From an uncultured Bryobacterales bacterium (GTDB lineage: Bacteria > Acidobacteriota > Terriglobia > Bryobacterales > UBA6623): a stretch of DNA of 64,000 nt. The notes beneath the pieces were generated by a model. That model had not been told where the DNA came from. It worked only from the letters and a program-made list of their open reading frames with translations, and did no database searches. Where the stretch lies: NCBI GenBank assembly GCA_951813605.1, contig OX638379.1:4290062-4354061 (forward strand), read 5' to 3'. Made by a program: the position numbers and the translations under genes. Shown piece by piece: positions 44,357 to 54,203 of the stretch. Position 1 is the first letter of the stretch; every line of letters begins with the position of its first letter.

Positions 44357-45640
44357 CTACACCGGGTCAGGCATAGACCACGGCTCGCGGTAGTCCTTGG
44401 TCAATAGCTTGTCCGCTTCCGGATCATTGATGAATTTCTCCTTCTCCGGGTCGAAATGCAGCACGCGGCCCGCACGGTAGGCGATCTCGCCGAGATGCAC
44501 GAGCCCGCACGAGAGATGGGCGACTTCGGCGTTGGCGATCGGTTGCTGTCGGCTCCTCACGCAATCGAGGAAGTTGTACATGTGCTCGGGATGCCCTGTC
44601 GGGCCATGCGCCATGCCCGGGCCTTTTTGTTCCTCCCTACCCCAATAGACCTGAAAGTACCCCCGTCGTGAGAACACCATGTAGCCGTCGGTTCCGTAGA
44701 ACGCATTGCCGCTGTCGAAACCGTGCAGGCCGTAAGGGGTCCAGCCGCGGTCCTCGTAGATCAAGACCTTGCCCTCGTCGTAGTGGTAGGCCACCATCAT
44801 GTTGTCCGGGAACTCGCGCTCCCCTTGCAGATCGATCCGGCTGCCGTGCGCCGTAACGCGGTTCGGGTGCGTCTCGACACCAAGTCCCCATCGAGCGAGG
44901 TCGATGTCGTGGGGGCCGTCCCCTCCAATGTCGCCGTTGCCGAAAGCCCTGTACCAGTTCCAGTTGCGGTTGTACCGGTTGGGATTGAACGACCCGTCGA
45001 ATGCGGCCGGGCCGACCCACAAGTCGTAATTGACGCCTGGCGGCACCTGCGCGTCGGCGACAGGCTGCCGGTGCGTGTGGCGCTGGCAGTTCCACGCCTT
45101 GGACATCTTGACCTCGCCAATGATGCCTTCCTTGAGTAACTCGTCCGCCTTCTTCGTCACCTCGCTCGATCGCATCTGAGTGCCGTGCTGCACGATCCGA
45201 CCGTACTTCTTCGCGGCCTCCACCAACAGCCTCCCCTCCCGGAACACGTGGCTTGCCGGCTTCTCTATGTATACGTCCTTGCCGGCCTGCATCGCCCGGA
45301 CTGCGATCGGAGCGTGCCAATGGTGCGGCGTCGCGACGACAACCGCGTCCACTTCCTTGTCATCCAGCACCGTGCGGAAGTCCTCGACCAGCTTCGGCGT
45401 CTTGCCACGATCGCTATTCACCGTCTGGCCCGCGCGCTCGGCATTGGATTGGTCTACATCGCAGATCGAGACGATGCGGACGTCGCCGCGCGTGAGGACA
45501 CGCTCGACATGGCCGTGCCCCATCCCCCCGACACCTATCACAGACACTCCTATCTGCTCGTTCGGCGACGCGGCGCTGGCGCGGATCGCAAGACCGGCCG
45601 CGGTCGCTCCGATTGCCTCTCGGCGGGTGATGTGCTTCAT
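44357..45640 (-). CDS. Gfo/Idh/MocA oxidoreductase with Tat signal
   Basis: 427-aa NAD(P)-dependent oxidoreductase. The ATG at 45640 has a strong GGGAGG upstream. ITRREAIGATAAGLAIRASA is a short Tat signal. The Rossmann loop is VSVIGVGGMGHGHV (about residues 32-45), with VSICDVDQ after it and the dinucleotide-proximal DVYIEKPASHVFREG. WNCQRHTH and the GPHDIDLARWGLG stretch are typical of the acidobacterial and planctomycete periplasmic subgroup. It is divergent from another Gfo/Idh gene 387 bp away. Substrate unknown. Confidence 0.9.
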   Translation of the reverse strand: MKHITRREAIGATAAGLAIRASAASPNEQIGVSVIGVGGMGHGHVERVLTRGDVRIVSICDVDQSNAERAGQTVNSDRGKTPKLVEDFRTVLDDKEVDAVVVATPHHWHAPIAVRAMQAGKDVYIEKPASHVFREGRLLVEAAKKYGRIVQHGTQMRSSEVTKKADELLKEGIIGEVKMSKAWNCQRHTHRQPVADAQVPPGVNYDLWVGPAAFDGSFNPNRYNRNWNWYRAFGNGDIGGDGPHDIDLARWGLGVETHPNRVTAHGSRIDLQGEREFPDNMMVAYHYDEGKVLIYEDRGWTPYGLHGFDSGNAFYGTDGYMVFSRRGYFQVYWGREEQKGPGMAHGPTGHPEHMYNFLDCVRSRQQPIANAEVAHLSCGLVHLGEIAYRAGRVLHFDPEKEKFINDPEADKLLTKDYREPWSMPDPV

Positions 45641-46027
45641 GAAACCTCCCTGATGCTAGCTTGACGGACCGGAGCCAGCGCGAATCCCGCGGCTCCGGCG
45701 ATGTCCTAGAACCGCTGCCAGAATACCCCCGATTCACACCGACGGCAAGTCGGACGCGGTGTCAAGACCGTGTCAGAGCCCGCTCACTTCCTTGGAGTCC
45801 ACCGGAAAATCAGCAGAGCTGCGCGTACAGTCGACATTGAACTCGCGGAGCATCGGAGCGGCCGCCTCCCGTGCCGAACCGATGCGGAGATCGAAGCGGC
45901 AACGCGCTCGCTCTCGCCGGCATGGCGAACGCCACTCTCCGATAGGGGAAGCGGCCGCAGGACTGCCGATCCCGCGCTGCCGTGGCATGGAATCCACGAT
46001 CTGTGATAGTGTCTGTCAGAATCACCC
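45641..46027. other. 387-bp divergent intergenic region
   Basis: It lies between two divergently transcribed Gfo/Idh genes and must hold both promoters. No clear consensus pair and no other gene can be seen. Confidence 0.35.
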
Positions 46028-47383
46028 ATGGCAGACAACCTGATCAACCGTCGAAACTTCGTCAGGGTCACGGCAGCCGGCCTGCCGCTGATGGGAGCGA
46101 GGGCCGCCGGCAAGCCCCGCCGCGTCGCGCTAGTGGGCTCCGGCTGGTACGGAAAGAACGACTTATTCCGGCTAGTCCAGGTAGGGGACGTCGAAATCGT
46201 CGCGCTGTGCGACCCGGACAGCAAGAGCCTGGCGGCGGACGCGAAGACGGCTTCCGAGCGTCACAAGTCAGGCAACACTCCGCGGACCTACGGAGACTAT
46301 CGCGAATTGCTCCAGCAGGAGCAGCCCGACATTGTCGAGGTCGCGACGCCCGATCACTGGCACTGCCTGCCCGCGATCGAGGCCATGCAGGCCGGGGCCG
46401 ACGTGTACGTCCAAAAGCCGATCTCCGTCGATGTGGTCGAGGGGCAATCGATGGTGGCGGCGGCCCGCAAATACGGGCGAGTCGTGCAAGTCGGCACCCA
46501 GAGACGCTCGGCACCGCACCTGATCGAAGCGCGCGACCGGATCCAGAGCGGGATGCTGGGCAAGGTCTCGCACGCGGAGGTCTGCTGTTACGTGTACCGC
46601 AGTCCTCGCGGCAATCCACCTGACATCGATCCCCCGGCGCATTTGGACTACGAAATGTGGACCGGGCCGGCCCCTATGCGCCCGTTCTGCCAGTGGACCC
46701 ATCCTCGCCGGTGGCGCTATTTCATGGAATACGGGAACGGCGTGATCGGCGACATGTGCATCCACATGATCGATCTGGTGCGCTGGACGCTGGATCTTGG
46801 CTGGCCATCTGTGATCCATTCCACCGGCGGCATCTTCGTGGACAAGGACAGCAAGGCCAACACGCCCGACACGCAAACGGCGACATTCTCGTTCCCCGAC
46901 CTCAACGTCGTATGGACGCACCGCAACTGGGGCAATCCCGTCTATCCGGACTATCCCTGGGCCTATTTCATCTACGGCGAAAAGGGGCTCTTCAGGGGCT
47001 CGACCAGAAAATGGGAATTCATCCCGGTCGACAAGTCCGACAAGCCGATCCTCAGGGAAGCCGTCACCGAGATGGACAAGTACGAGATCGACAATGTCGA
47101 TACCGTCGAGTCGAGGCTCCCGGCGCATGAATTCCCTGTGCTCCGCGCCCACATGAAGGACTTCCTCCGCTCGATCGACAACCGGTCTAAGCCGGTGGCT
47201 GACATCGAGCAAGGGCACATCTCCACAGCGTGTTGCCTGCTGGCCAATGTCTCGCTGGAGATAGGCCGATCCGTGGAGTGGGATGCGGACGCACACAAAG
47301 TGGTCGGCGACAAGGAAGCGAATCGAAAGCTCGTCCGGCCGTATCGCAAACCTTGGATGCACCCAACTCCCGACACCGTGTAG
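46028..47383 (+). CDS. Gfo/Idh/MocA oxidoreductase with Tat signal
   Basis: 451-aa relative of the two other Gfo/Idh proteins here. NRRNFVRVTAAGLPLMG is a Tat signal. Rossmann VALVGSGWYGKNDL is at about residues 35-48, VALCDPDSK follows, and DVYVQKPISVDVVEGQ has QKP where EKP is usual. The C-terminal region contains NGVIGDMCIHMIDLVRW. It may be in an operon with the cytochrome c and PQQ dehydrogenase genes that start 115 bp downstream on the same strand, which would link sugar oxidation steps in the periplasm; that link is inference. Confidence 0.9.
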   Translation: MADNLINRRNFVRVTAAGLPLMGARAAGKPRRVALVGSGWYGKNDLFRLVQVGDVEIVALCDPDSKSLAADAKTASERHKSGNTPRTYGDYRELLQQEQPDIVEVATPDHWHCLPAIEAMQAGADVYVQKPISVDVVEGQSMVAAARKYGRVVQVGTQRRSAPHLIEARDRIQSGMLGKVSHAEVCCYVYRSPRGNPPDIDPPAHLDYEMWTGPAPMRPFCQWTHPRRWRYFMEYGNGVIGDMCIHMIDLVRWTLDLGWPSVIHSTGGIFVDKDSKANTPDTQTATFSFPDLNVVWTHRNWGNPVYPDYPWAYFIYGEKGLFRGSTRKWEFIPVDKSDKPILREAVTEMDKYEIDNVDTVESRLPAHEFPVLRAHMKDFLRSIDNRSKPVADIEQGHISTACCLLANVSLEIGRSVEWDADAHKVVGDKEANRKLVRPYRKPWMHPTPDTV

Positions 47384-47497
47384 GCAGAGCAAATCGACGC
47401 AGGGCCATCAGTCCCGGGGGCGCGGAAGCGGTCGCGACGAATCGGAGGTTTCGTCAAGGATCCAAGGTGCCCGCCTCATAAGATAGGGAAGGCTCCC

Positions 47498-48304
47498 GTG
47501 CGCTTGCTGGTACTAGCCACTCTTATTTCGCTTCCGCTGGGCGCACAGCCCGGGCGGTACGTCAAGGAATCGGCGCATGCGGCGATCGGCGACCCACAGG
47601 CTATAGAGGAAGGGCGGAAGCTCTTCCTGCAGTCGTGCGCGGGGTGCCACGGCCCCGACGGTACCGGCGGGCGCGGTCCCAACCTCGTGAGACGACCGCT
47701 TTGGCACCCCCTCTCCGACGAGGCCGTTTTCAGGATTGTCCAGGAAGGGATTCCGGGATCAAGCATGCCGCCATCGGGTTTGTCCGAGGACGAGGCATGG
47801 AGCCTGGTCGCCTTTATCCACGTGATGATCGGTCCGGCTGCGGAGAACAGGACACCCGGCGACGCCTCTGCTGGTGCGGAGGTGTTCTGGGGGAAGACGG
47901 CGGGATGCTCGGGATGCCACGCGATTCACGGACGCGGATGCCTTCTAGGACCAGACTTAACGAATGTGGGGGACCGGCTTCCCCTCGCGGTGATCCGCCA
48001 ATCCATCCTGCAACCGTCCGACGAACTCTACCGCATAGGAAGCGAGGGCGTGCAGGTTCGTCTTCGCAACGGCAAAGAGATCGGCGGCATAGCTCGAAAC
48101 CGAGACAGCTATTCATTGCAGGTGATCGATTCCGCCGGGAACCTGCACCTGATCGGAATGCACGAGGTGGCCGCTATAGAGATTTCGGAGTCATCTCCGA
48201 TGCCCGGAGACTATGCGCAACGCCTTGCAGGGGACGAACTCGAAAACCTTCTCGCCTTCCTCGCTCGACAGAGCCTCCGTTCCGAGGACGTGACTTCGCG
48301 ATGA
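47498..48304 (+). CDS. Di-haem cytochrome c
   Basis: 268-aa periplasmic cytochrome with two class I haem c sites, CAGCH (about residues 47-51) and CSGCH (about 133-137), and a signal peptide (LLVLATLISLPLGAQ). The C-terminal 100 residues, with VQVRLRNGKEIGGIARN, resemble the domain appended to haem proteins in glycoside-oxidising systems. The GTG at 47498 is the only good start. Its stop overlaps the PQQ dehydrogenase start by 4 bp, so it is the likely electron acceptor of that enzyme. Confidence 0.9.
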   Translation: MRLLVLATLISLPLGAQPGRYVKESAHAAIGDPQAIEEGRKLFLQSCAGCHGPDGTGGRGPNLVRRPLWHPLSDEAVFRIVQEGIPGSSMPPSGLSEDEAWSLVAFIHVMIGPAAENRTPGDASAGAEVFWGKTAGCSGCHAIHGRGCLLGPDLTNVGDRLPLAVIRQSILQPSDELYRIGSEGVQVRLRNGKEIGGIARNRDSYSLQVIDSAGNLHLIGMHEVAAIEISESSPMPGDYAQRLAGDELENLLAFLARQSLRSEDVTSR

Positions 48305-49908
48305 AATGGCTCAGTGCGGCGCTGCTGCTCGCCACCGGCTTCCAAGCCCCGGCACAGGTGACCTACGAAGACATCGTTCAGGGACCGGGAGCCGACTGGC
48401 TGACTTATGCGGGCAGCTATAGCGGCTGGCGACACAGCCCTCTAACGCAGATCACTCCCCAGAACGCGGGATCTCTAACCGCCAAGTGGATCTTCCGCGT
48501 TCCGAACGCAGCCGGCTTGGAGGCGACTCCGATCGTCCATGACGGCGTCCTATACATTACAGACACGAACTCGGTCTACGCGCTCGACGCGGGCACCGGA
48601 CGCCTAGTCTGGAGTTACGTCGACGCGCGTGCCGAGCGGAAAGGACCCAACCGCGGGGCCGCTGTCCTCGGTGACAGGATCTATTTCGTCACGAGCGACA
48701 ACTACCTGACGGCTCTGGACAGGCGCAGCGGCGGCGTAGTGTTCAGCAAGCGTTACGCCGACTTCGACAAAGGCGTTTCCAGCACAGCAGCCCCGCTGGC
48801 CGTGAAGGACAGGGTCATCGTCGGCAGCACGGGGGGCGACAGCGGCATGCGCGGATACGTGGCCGCGATGTCCGCCGAAACGGGGGAAGAGCTCTGGCGG
48901 CGATACACGATCCCCGGCAAGGGAGAGCCCGGCGCCGAGACTTGGGGCGAGGGCGGCTGGCTGGAATGGGGCGGCGGGGCGACCTGGCTGTCCGGCACGT
49001 TCGATCCAGAGACCGATACGCTCTTCTGGACAACGGGTAACCCATGGCCCGACTTCAACACGGCAGTCCGCAAGGGAGACAACCTCTACACCTGCTCGCT
49101 GCTCGCCTTGGACCTGTCGAGCGGCGACCTTAAGTGGCACTTTCAATTCACCCCGAATGACTCCCACGATTGGGATGCGCAGAGCTGGCCGATGCTGGTG
49201 GAGATGGAATGGGAGGGCTCTATGCGCAAGGTGGTGCTGCACGCAAACCGCAACGGCTTCTTCTATGTCCTCGACCGGCAGACCGGGGAATTCCTGCGAG
49301 CCACGAAGTTGATCGACAGTGTGAACTGGGCTTCGGGCATCGGAAATGACGGCCGGCCGGTCCTGGTGCCGGGAACGGATCCGTCAATCGAGGGGAACTG
49401 GGTGTGCCCGAGCGTCAAGGGAGCTACGAACTGGATGGGGCAGACGTACCATCCGGGCACAGGACTGCTCTATGTCGTAACGCTGGAGCAATGCGGCTGG
49501 TACACGCTATCAGAACAGGAACCGGTTCCAATGGCGAATTTCTCCGGCGGAGGCGCCACGGAAGCAGGCGGCCAGGTGATTTTGCGCGCAATCGATCCCG
49601 CGACAGGGGACCGTGCGTGGGAATACCCGATGACGGGAATCGGTCGGATGTGGAGCGGAACAGTCTCGACAGCGACGGGCGTGCTATTCTCGGGCGACGA
49701 CGCCGGGCAGTTGATCGCCCTGGATGCAGGCAACGGGTGCCATCTCTGGAATTTCAACCTTGGCGAGAAGCTTACCGCCTCCCCAATCGTCTACGAGGTC
49801 GGCGGGCGGCAGCACGTGGCGATCGCTGCGGCCACAGCCGTGGTCGCATTCGGACTCTTCGAGCCCCTTACGGCACTGGAGGCACCGGAGATCACGATTC
49901 GCAAGTAG
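48301..49908 (+). CDS. PQQ-dependent (quinoprotein) alcohol dehydrogenase
   Basis: 535-aa periplasmic quinoprotein with an eight-bladed propeller of tryptophan-docking motifs, for example ALDAGTGRLVWSY and ALDLSSGDLKWHFQ. ATG 48301 gives a signal peptide ending APAQ. MRGYVAAMSAETGEELW, WTTGNPWPDFN with RKGDNLYTCS (active-site Asp/Asn area) and DSHDWDAQSW are the usual catalytic-site segments. I do not see the vicinal Cys pair of classical methanol and ethanol dehydrogenases. Coupled by ATGA overlap to the di-haem cytochrome c, which would pass electrons to the respiratory chain. The frame's upstream extension to 47635 is a shadow of the cytochrome. Confidence 0.92.
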   Translation: MKWLSAALLLATGFQAPAQVTYEDIVQGPGADWLTYAGSYSGWRHSPLTQITPQNAGSLTAKWIFRVPNAAGLEATPIVHDGVLYITDTNSVYALDAGTGRLVWSYVDARAERKGPNRGAAVLGDRIYFVTSDNYLTALDRRSGGVVFSKRYADFDKGVSSTAAPLAVKDRVIVGSTGGDSGMRGYVAAMSAETGEELWRRYTIPGKGEPGAETWGEGGWLEWGGGATWLSGTFDPETDTLFWTTGNPWPDFNTAVRKGDNLYTCSLLALDLSSGDLKWHFQFTPNDSHDWDAQSWPMLVEMEWEGSMRKVVLHANRNGFFYVLDRQTGEFLRATKLIDSVNWASGIGNDGRPVLVPGTDPSIEGNWVCPSVKGATNWMGQTYHPGTGLLYVVTLEQCGWYTLSEQEPVPMANFSGGGATEAGGQVILRAIDPATGDRAWEYPMTGIGRMWSGTVSTATGVLFSGDDAGQLIALDAGNGCHLWNFNLGEKLTASPIVYEVGGRQHVAIAAATAVVAFGLFEPLTALEAPEITIRK

Positions 49909-49926
49909 GGTTGAACGGCAACCCTA
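49906..49926 (+). terminator. Possible terminator hairpin after the PQQ dehydrogenase
   Basis: Perfect 7-bp stem TAGGGTT/AACCCTA with a 7-nt loop, beginning at the stop codon itself and extendable to about 11 bp with one bulge (AAG/CTT). No T run follows, so it may slow rather than end transcription. Confidence 0.35.
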
Positions 49927-50406
49927 ACTTCCTGTCAAGCGTTGTCGCTGCGCTCTTGAACAGCGATATCGTCGGTTCTTGGTCTTCCTGCATCGGGGGC
50001 GGCGTTGCGGTCTCCGCGTATGATGTGGAGTCTCAGCTTTTCCTTCGCTCTCGGGGAGTGCCGTATTCGAGGACCCTGACGCGCGACGGCCAGACCGGGC
50101 GCGGATCGAGCTCTGCATCTGAAACCTCAATCTGGGGAAAGATGACTGATGCCTGCTTGGCCGAGGATGTTCGATTCGAAAGGTAGTCAGACCGGGCTTC
50201 GACAAGTTTTTCCGGTGGGAAGCCCGAATCGGAGGCATAGCATCTGGGAAATCTTGGCGCCAGCGACTCGGCTTGTCAGCTTCTCTTTTTCTGAGGGATG
50301 ACGCAGCGATCAATTCAGGCAAGCCTCAGGCGCGGGGACGTTCTTCGGCGCAGCCAGGCGTGTCGCGGAGAGGTCCAAGTGAGCGCAAGTGGGAAACTAG
50401 AACGCG
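49927..50406. other. 480-bp intergenic region
   Basis: No gene or repeat recognised between the PQQ dehydrogenase and the 5'-nucleotidase apart from the hairpin at its left end. Confidence 0.35.
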
Positions 50407-51711
50407 ATGCGCAAGCTGTCGGTGATTCGATCCGCCATCATCCTGCTTCTCGCCGTTGCGACAAGCTCGTACGCCGAAGTCGAGCGGATCACGATACTGC
50501 ACCTCAACGACCTTCACGCCCGGTTGCTGCCGGATGAACAAGGCCGTGGAGGGTTCGCGCACGTGGCGACGGCGATCGAATCCGAGCGCCGGACGAGCGA
50601 TCACTCGATCGTGCTCCACGCGGGCGATATGGTGCAGGGGTCGCCGGTCTCCACAATTTTTCGGGGTACACCGGTGTTCGAGGTTGCGAATCCCCTTGGC
50701 ATTGACGCCCACTGCCTGGGCAATCACGAATTCGACTACGGATGGCAGCGCATCCGCGACTTCGTCCGCGTTTCAAGAGCACCCATTCTTGCCGCCAACG
50801 TGATCGATGACCAGGGCGGACGGCTGTTGGAGCCGGCAGCCGTGCTGACGACTGGGAACTTGAAGGTTGCCGTGATCGGCGCGCTCACTCCCCGGCTGCC
50901 GGCGTTGATCGGCCCCGGGCTGGTGGGGCCGTGGCGAGCCGCGGGGCTAGTTGATTCGCTCCGCGAAATCGTCGAAGAAATGAAACAGCGAGCCGATCTA
51001 GTGGTTGTTCTTGGCCACCTTTTCGACGACGAAGACGAGCTAGTCCTGCGCGAACTCCCAGGCGTCGACGTGGTGGTCGGAGGTCACGATCACGGTGGCC
51101 GCGACACAGAGCTGGTCGTCGAGGGACGAATCGCAGTGAAACTGCGGCCTTACGGCCGTGAACTCGGCCGGCTGGACATTGCATTCGACACGGAATCGCA
51201 GCGAGTCGTCGAATTCGAATGGAGGCGGATTCCAATCTACGCCAATCGCAATTCGCCCCAGCCCGAAACAGCAGCTCTCGTCGAGCACTGGGAGTCCAAG
51301 GTGTCCGAGCGCGTGGACATAACAATCGGACACTGTGATCGCTCGCTTTCCCGAAGCGAGGTCAAGACGCTCGTCGAGCGGGCCATTCTAGAAACGACGG
51401 GGGCTGACCTCGCCTACATGAACCGCGGAGGCGTTCGCGACTCGTTGAGCCGAGGGACAGTCACAGCGCGCCACATCTGGAATATCCTGCCGTTTGACAA
51501 CACGCTCGTTGAAGCCACGGTCCTGGGCAGGGACCTGCCGGAGGAAGCGGTCAGCGGGCATTCAGTAGAGCGTGACCGTCGCTATCGCTTCGTTACCAAC
51601 AATTACGTTGCCGGTCTGTCCCAATACCGCCACATCCGTTTTCGGCCCTCGGGCCGCGTGATGCGGGACACGTTCCTTGATTGGGTCAAGTCCAGGGACC
51701 GGATTCCCTAG
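50407..51711 (+). CDS. Secreted 5'-nucleotidase / metallophosphoesterase
   Basis: 434-aa periplasmic calcineurin-like phosphoesterase of the UshA family. The signal peptide ends SSYAE. Metal ligands are in ITILHLNDLHARLLP (about residues 28-42), VLHAGDMVQGSPVST, CLGNHEFDYGW and VVVGGHDHGG. The C-terminal 5-nucleotidase domain has AYMNRGGVRDSLSRG and the substrate-ring NILPFDNTLVEA. It is shorter than UshA (550 aa). It likely releases nucleosides and phosphate from nucleotides. Monocistronic. Confidence 0.92.
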   Translation: MRKLSVIRSAIILLLAVATSSYAEVERITILHLNDLHARLLPDEQGRGGFAHVATAIESERRTSDHSIVLHAGDMVQGSPVSTIFRGTPVFEVANPLGIDAHCLGNHEFDYGWQRIRDFVRVSRAPILAANVIDDQGGRLLEPAAVLTTGNLKVAVIGALTPRLPALIGPGLVGPWRAAGLVDSLREIVEEMKQRADLVVVLGHLFDDEDELVLRELPGVDVVVGGHDHGGRDTELVVEGRIAVKLRPYGRELGRLDIAFDTESQRVVEFEWRRIPIYANRNSPQPETAALVEHWESKVSERVDITIGHCDRSLSRSEVKTLVERAILETTGADLAYMNRGGVRDSLSRGTVTARHIWNILPFDNTLVEATVLGRDLPEEAVSGHSVERDRRYRFVTNNYVAGLSQYRHIRFRPSGRVMRDTFLDWVKSRDRIP

Positions 51712-51938
51712 CGCTGTCCGAAAGGCGCAGGGCGCAGGTCCTCGGCAGAGGGGCCGCTGATTGCTGCGCTGGAGCTACCCATCGGGGTATTGGCGGAGCA
51801 GGCGGCCAAGCTTCCGTTCCTCGGAGCGGGACGGCTTGCCGCGGCCGAGGCTGTCTGGCCGATTTGAATCGGAAGCGAAGAACTCCTCCGGGCCGCGTCG
51901 AGCCAGAATGTCGCCTCAGGGGACGGCCGAGTATTCGA

Positions 51939-52014
<76 letters not shown>

Positions 52015-52086
52015 CTGACGTCGATAGCCGCGTACCTACCAGCATATGCCGTGCGGCATTCTGTTACCTGATCAAGGATCGGTCGC

Positions 52087-53283
52087 TCAGGTTCGGTACT
52101 CGGCGTTGATTCTGACGTAGCCCTCGGTAAGGTCGCAAGTCCAAATGACGGCGCGGCCTTTCCCGCCACCCCCAATGCGGAACCCGATCGAGACCTCCCT
52201 CTCTTCCATGGTTCGCTGCACCGACGGCTCGTCGAAGTCCGCCCGAACTCCGCCAGAGCAGACTTGGACACCGCTAATAAGAACGTCCGCTTGCCGCGGG
52301 TCGAACGGGATTCCCACCTTCCCGGCGGCGCCGAGGATCCGGCCCCAATTCGGGTCGGCGCCGGCCAGCGCGGTCTTGACCAAGGGAGAGTTCGCTATCG
52401 CCAGCGCGAGCGCCCTGGCTTCCGCGTCAGTCTGCGCCCCGTCGACACTGATCTCGGCGAGCCTTGACGCTCCTTCGCCATCCCGAGCGATATCCTTCGC
52501 TAGGTCCCGGGTAAGGCCGTTCAGTGCTTCTTGGAACGCTGTTTCCGACAGGCAGTCGATGTCTACTCCGGACGCGCCGTTGGCGAGCAGGAATACTGTG
52601 TCATTCGTGGACGTGTCCGAGTCAATGGTGATGCAGTTGAAGCTCTGGTCGACCGAGGATTTGAGGCACGCCTGGACCCGCTTCGGGCCGATGCGAGCAT
52701 CGGTGAACAAGAAGCTCAGCATGGTTGCCATGTCAGGCATGATCATGCCCGCACCCTTGGCCATGCCCGCCAGTCGAACGGTGCCAGCCGCTGATTCGAG
52801 CTCGCGGAAGCGAACCTTCGGCACGGTGTCCGTCGTCATGATCGCCCCCGCGCAGTCTTTGAATTGGCTGCGGTCGAGCGTCTCCCACAACCGGGGCAAC
52901 GCTTGCGGGATCACGTCGGCCCCGATTGGCTCGCCGATGACCCCGGTCGAAGCCAGCAGCACCTGATTCTCCGAGACTTCGGCCAAGGACGCCGCCGCGC
53001 GCGCCGTTTCCGCCGCGACCTCCGCCATGTTCGGCGTTGCGCAGTTCGCATTGCCCGCGTTGGCGACGACGACGCGCGCGGTGCCCCCACTTTGGCGCAG
53101 GCATTGCGCGCTGATTTCGACAGGTGCCGCGCGCACGGCGTTGCGCGTGAACACTCCCCCAGCCGAAGCCGGCGTGTCCGATACCATGAGCGCCAGATCG
53201 GCCGCTCGGAACTTGCGGATTCCCGCGTATCCCGCCGCAAATCGGAATCCCTTGGGAAGCCGCAAAACGTTCGATTCACTCAT
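52087..53283 (-). CDS. argJ: Bifunctional ornithine acetyltransferase / N-acetylglutamate synthase
   Basis: 398-aa ArgJ. It transfers acetyl between acetylornithine and glutamate in arginine synthesis and self-cleaves before the nucleophilic Thr: MAKGAGMIMPDMATMLSF holds the AT-ML cleavage site (about residue 179). N-terminal GFRFAAGYAGIRK and the C-terminal EYRT end are normal. ATG 53283 overlaps the fmt stop (53276-53278) by 8 bp; the earlier frame start at 53307 is not needed. Operon order def-fmt-argJ-tRNA-Ile2. Monofunctional versus bifunctional activity cannot be read from sequence. Confidence 0.95.
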   Translation of the reverse strand: MSESNVLRLPKGFRFAAGYAGIRKFRAADLALMVSDTPASAGGVFTRNAVRAAPVEISAQCLRQSGGTARVVVANAGNANCATPNMAEVAAETARAAASLAEVSENQVLLASTGVIGEPIGADVIPQALPRLWETLDRSQFKDCAGAIMTTDTVPKVRFRELESAAGTVRLAGMAKGAGMIMPDMATMLSFLFTDARIGPKRVQACLKSSVDQSFNCITIDSDTSTNDTVFLLANGASGVDIDCLSETAFQEALNGLTRDLAKDIARDGEGASRLAEISVDGAQTDAEARALALAIANSPLVKTALAGADPNWGRILGAAGKVGIPFDPRQADVLISGVQVCSGGVRADFDEPSVQRTMEEREVSIGFRIGGGGKGRAVIWTCDLTEGYVRINAEYRT

Positions 53284-54202
53284 TCCCAAGCACCTCGTCG
53301 GCGGCAAGGCGGGAGCCTCGCGCGAAATCGAGGGCCCTGACCCGCTTGCGACCAGCTAACTGCACTTCGTCCAGTATGAGATGGCCTCGGCCGCAGCCCA
53401 CGACCAACCGGCCGGAGTCGATCCGAAGGTGTCCGGGAGCAATCAGCCCCGGGGCACCGACGCGGGCGGCGAGAATGCGGAGCCGCTTGCCGCGAAACGC
53501 CGTATAGACCCCGGGCCAGGGATCGAAGCCGCGCAGCCTGTTGTGAATCGAGCGCGCGGAAAGCGACCAGTCGATCAGGCCGTCCTTGCGTCGAAGGAGG
53601 GGAGCCCGGGTCGCAGCCTCGTGATCTTGGGGAGTCGGACTTACAGTCCCCGCCTCGAGCCCGGCCAATGTCTGGAGCAACAAGCGCGCCCCGACCGGGG
53701 CCAGACGCCGGTTGAGGCCAGCAGCCGTTTCATCGGGACGGATCGCCGTCTCGCTCGACAGGAAGATATCGCCGGCGTCCATTTCCCTTGAAATCCTCAT
53801 CGTCGTCACTCCCGTGCGCGTCTCGCCGCGGACGATCGCCCAATTCACAGGTGCCGCACCACGGTACTTGGGCAGCAGAGAGGAATGCACGTTGACGCAA
53901 CCGTAAGGCGACAGATTCCGAATGCGCTTTGGAATCATCTGACCGTACCCGACGACAGCGATGACATCGGGGCGGCTCAGCGCGAGGCGCTCGTAGGCTT
54001 CGACATCGCGTATGCGGTGCGGCTGGAAGACCCGCAGCCCCAGCTCCTCCGCCTTCCGCTTAACAGGCGGAGCAACAAGTCTCCGTCCTCGCCCGGCGGG
54101 CCGGTCCGGCTGGCTTACTACACTCGCAACGTCGTGGTGCTCGGCTAGGAGTGCTAGCGAGGGCACCGCGAAGTCCGGCGTACCCATAAACACGGCGCGC
54201 AA
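53276..54202 (-). CDS. fmt: Methionyl-tRNA formyltransferase
   Basis: 308-aa Fmt, which formylates initiator Met-tRNA. N-terminal MRAVFMGTPDFAVPSLALL, then NVHSSLLPKYRGAAPVNWAI (about residues 104-123) and GVTTMRISREMDAGDIF are the catalytic core, with RRKDGLIDWS and the C-terminal OB domain after it. The start is TTG 54202, one base from the def stop; the ATG at 54187 would delete conserved residues. Its stop is inside argJ. Confidence 0.95.
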   Translation of the reverse strand: MRAVFMGTPDFAVPSLALLAEHHDVASVVSQPDRPAGRGRRLVAPPVKRKAEELGLRVFQPHRIRDVEAYERLALSRPDVIAVVGYGQMIPKRIRNLSPYGCVNVHSSLLPKYRGAAPVNWAIVRGETRTGVTTMRISREMDAGDIFLSSETAIRPDETAAGLNRRLAPVGARLLLQTLAGLEAGTVSPTPQDHEAATRAPLLRRKDGLIDWSLSARSIHNRLRGFDPWPGVYTAFRGKRLRILAARVGAPGLIAPGHLRIDSGRLVVGCGRGHLILDEVQLAGRKRVRALDFARGSRLAADEVLGNE

Positions 54203-54203
54203 T

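Noticed and set aside
47635..48300. N-terminal extension of the PQQ dehydrogenase frame
   Set aside because: It overlaps the cytochrome c gene in another frame and has no homology; the signal peptide starts at 48301.
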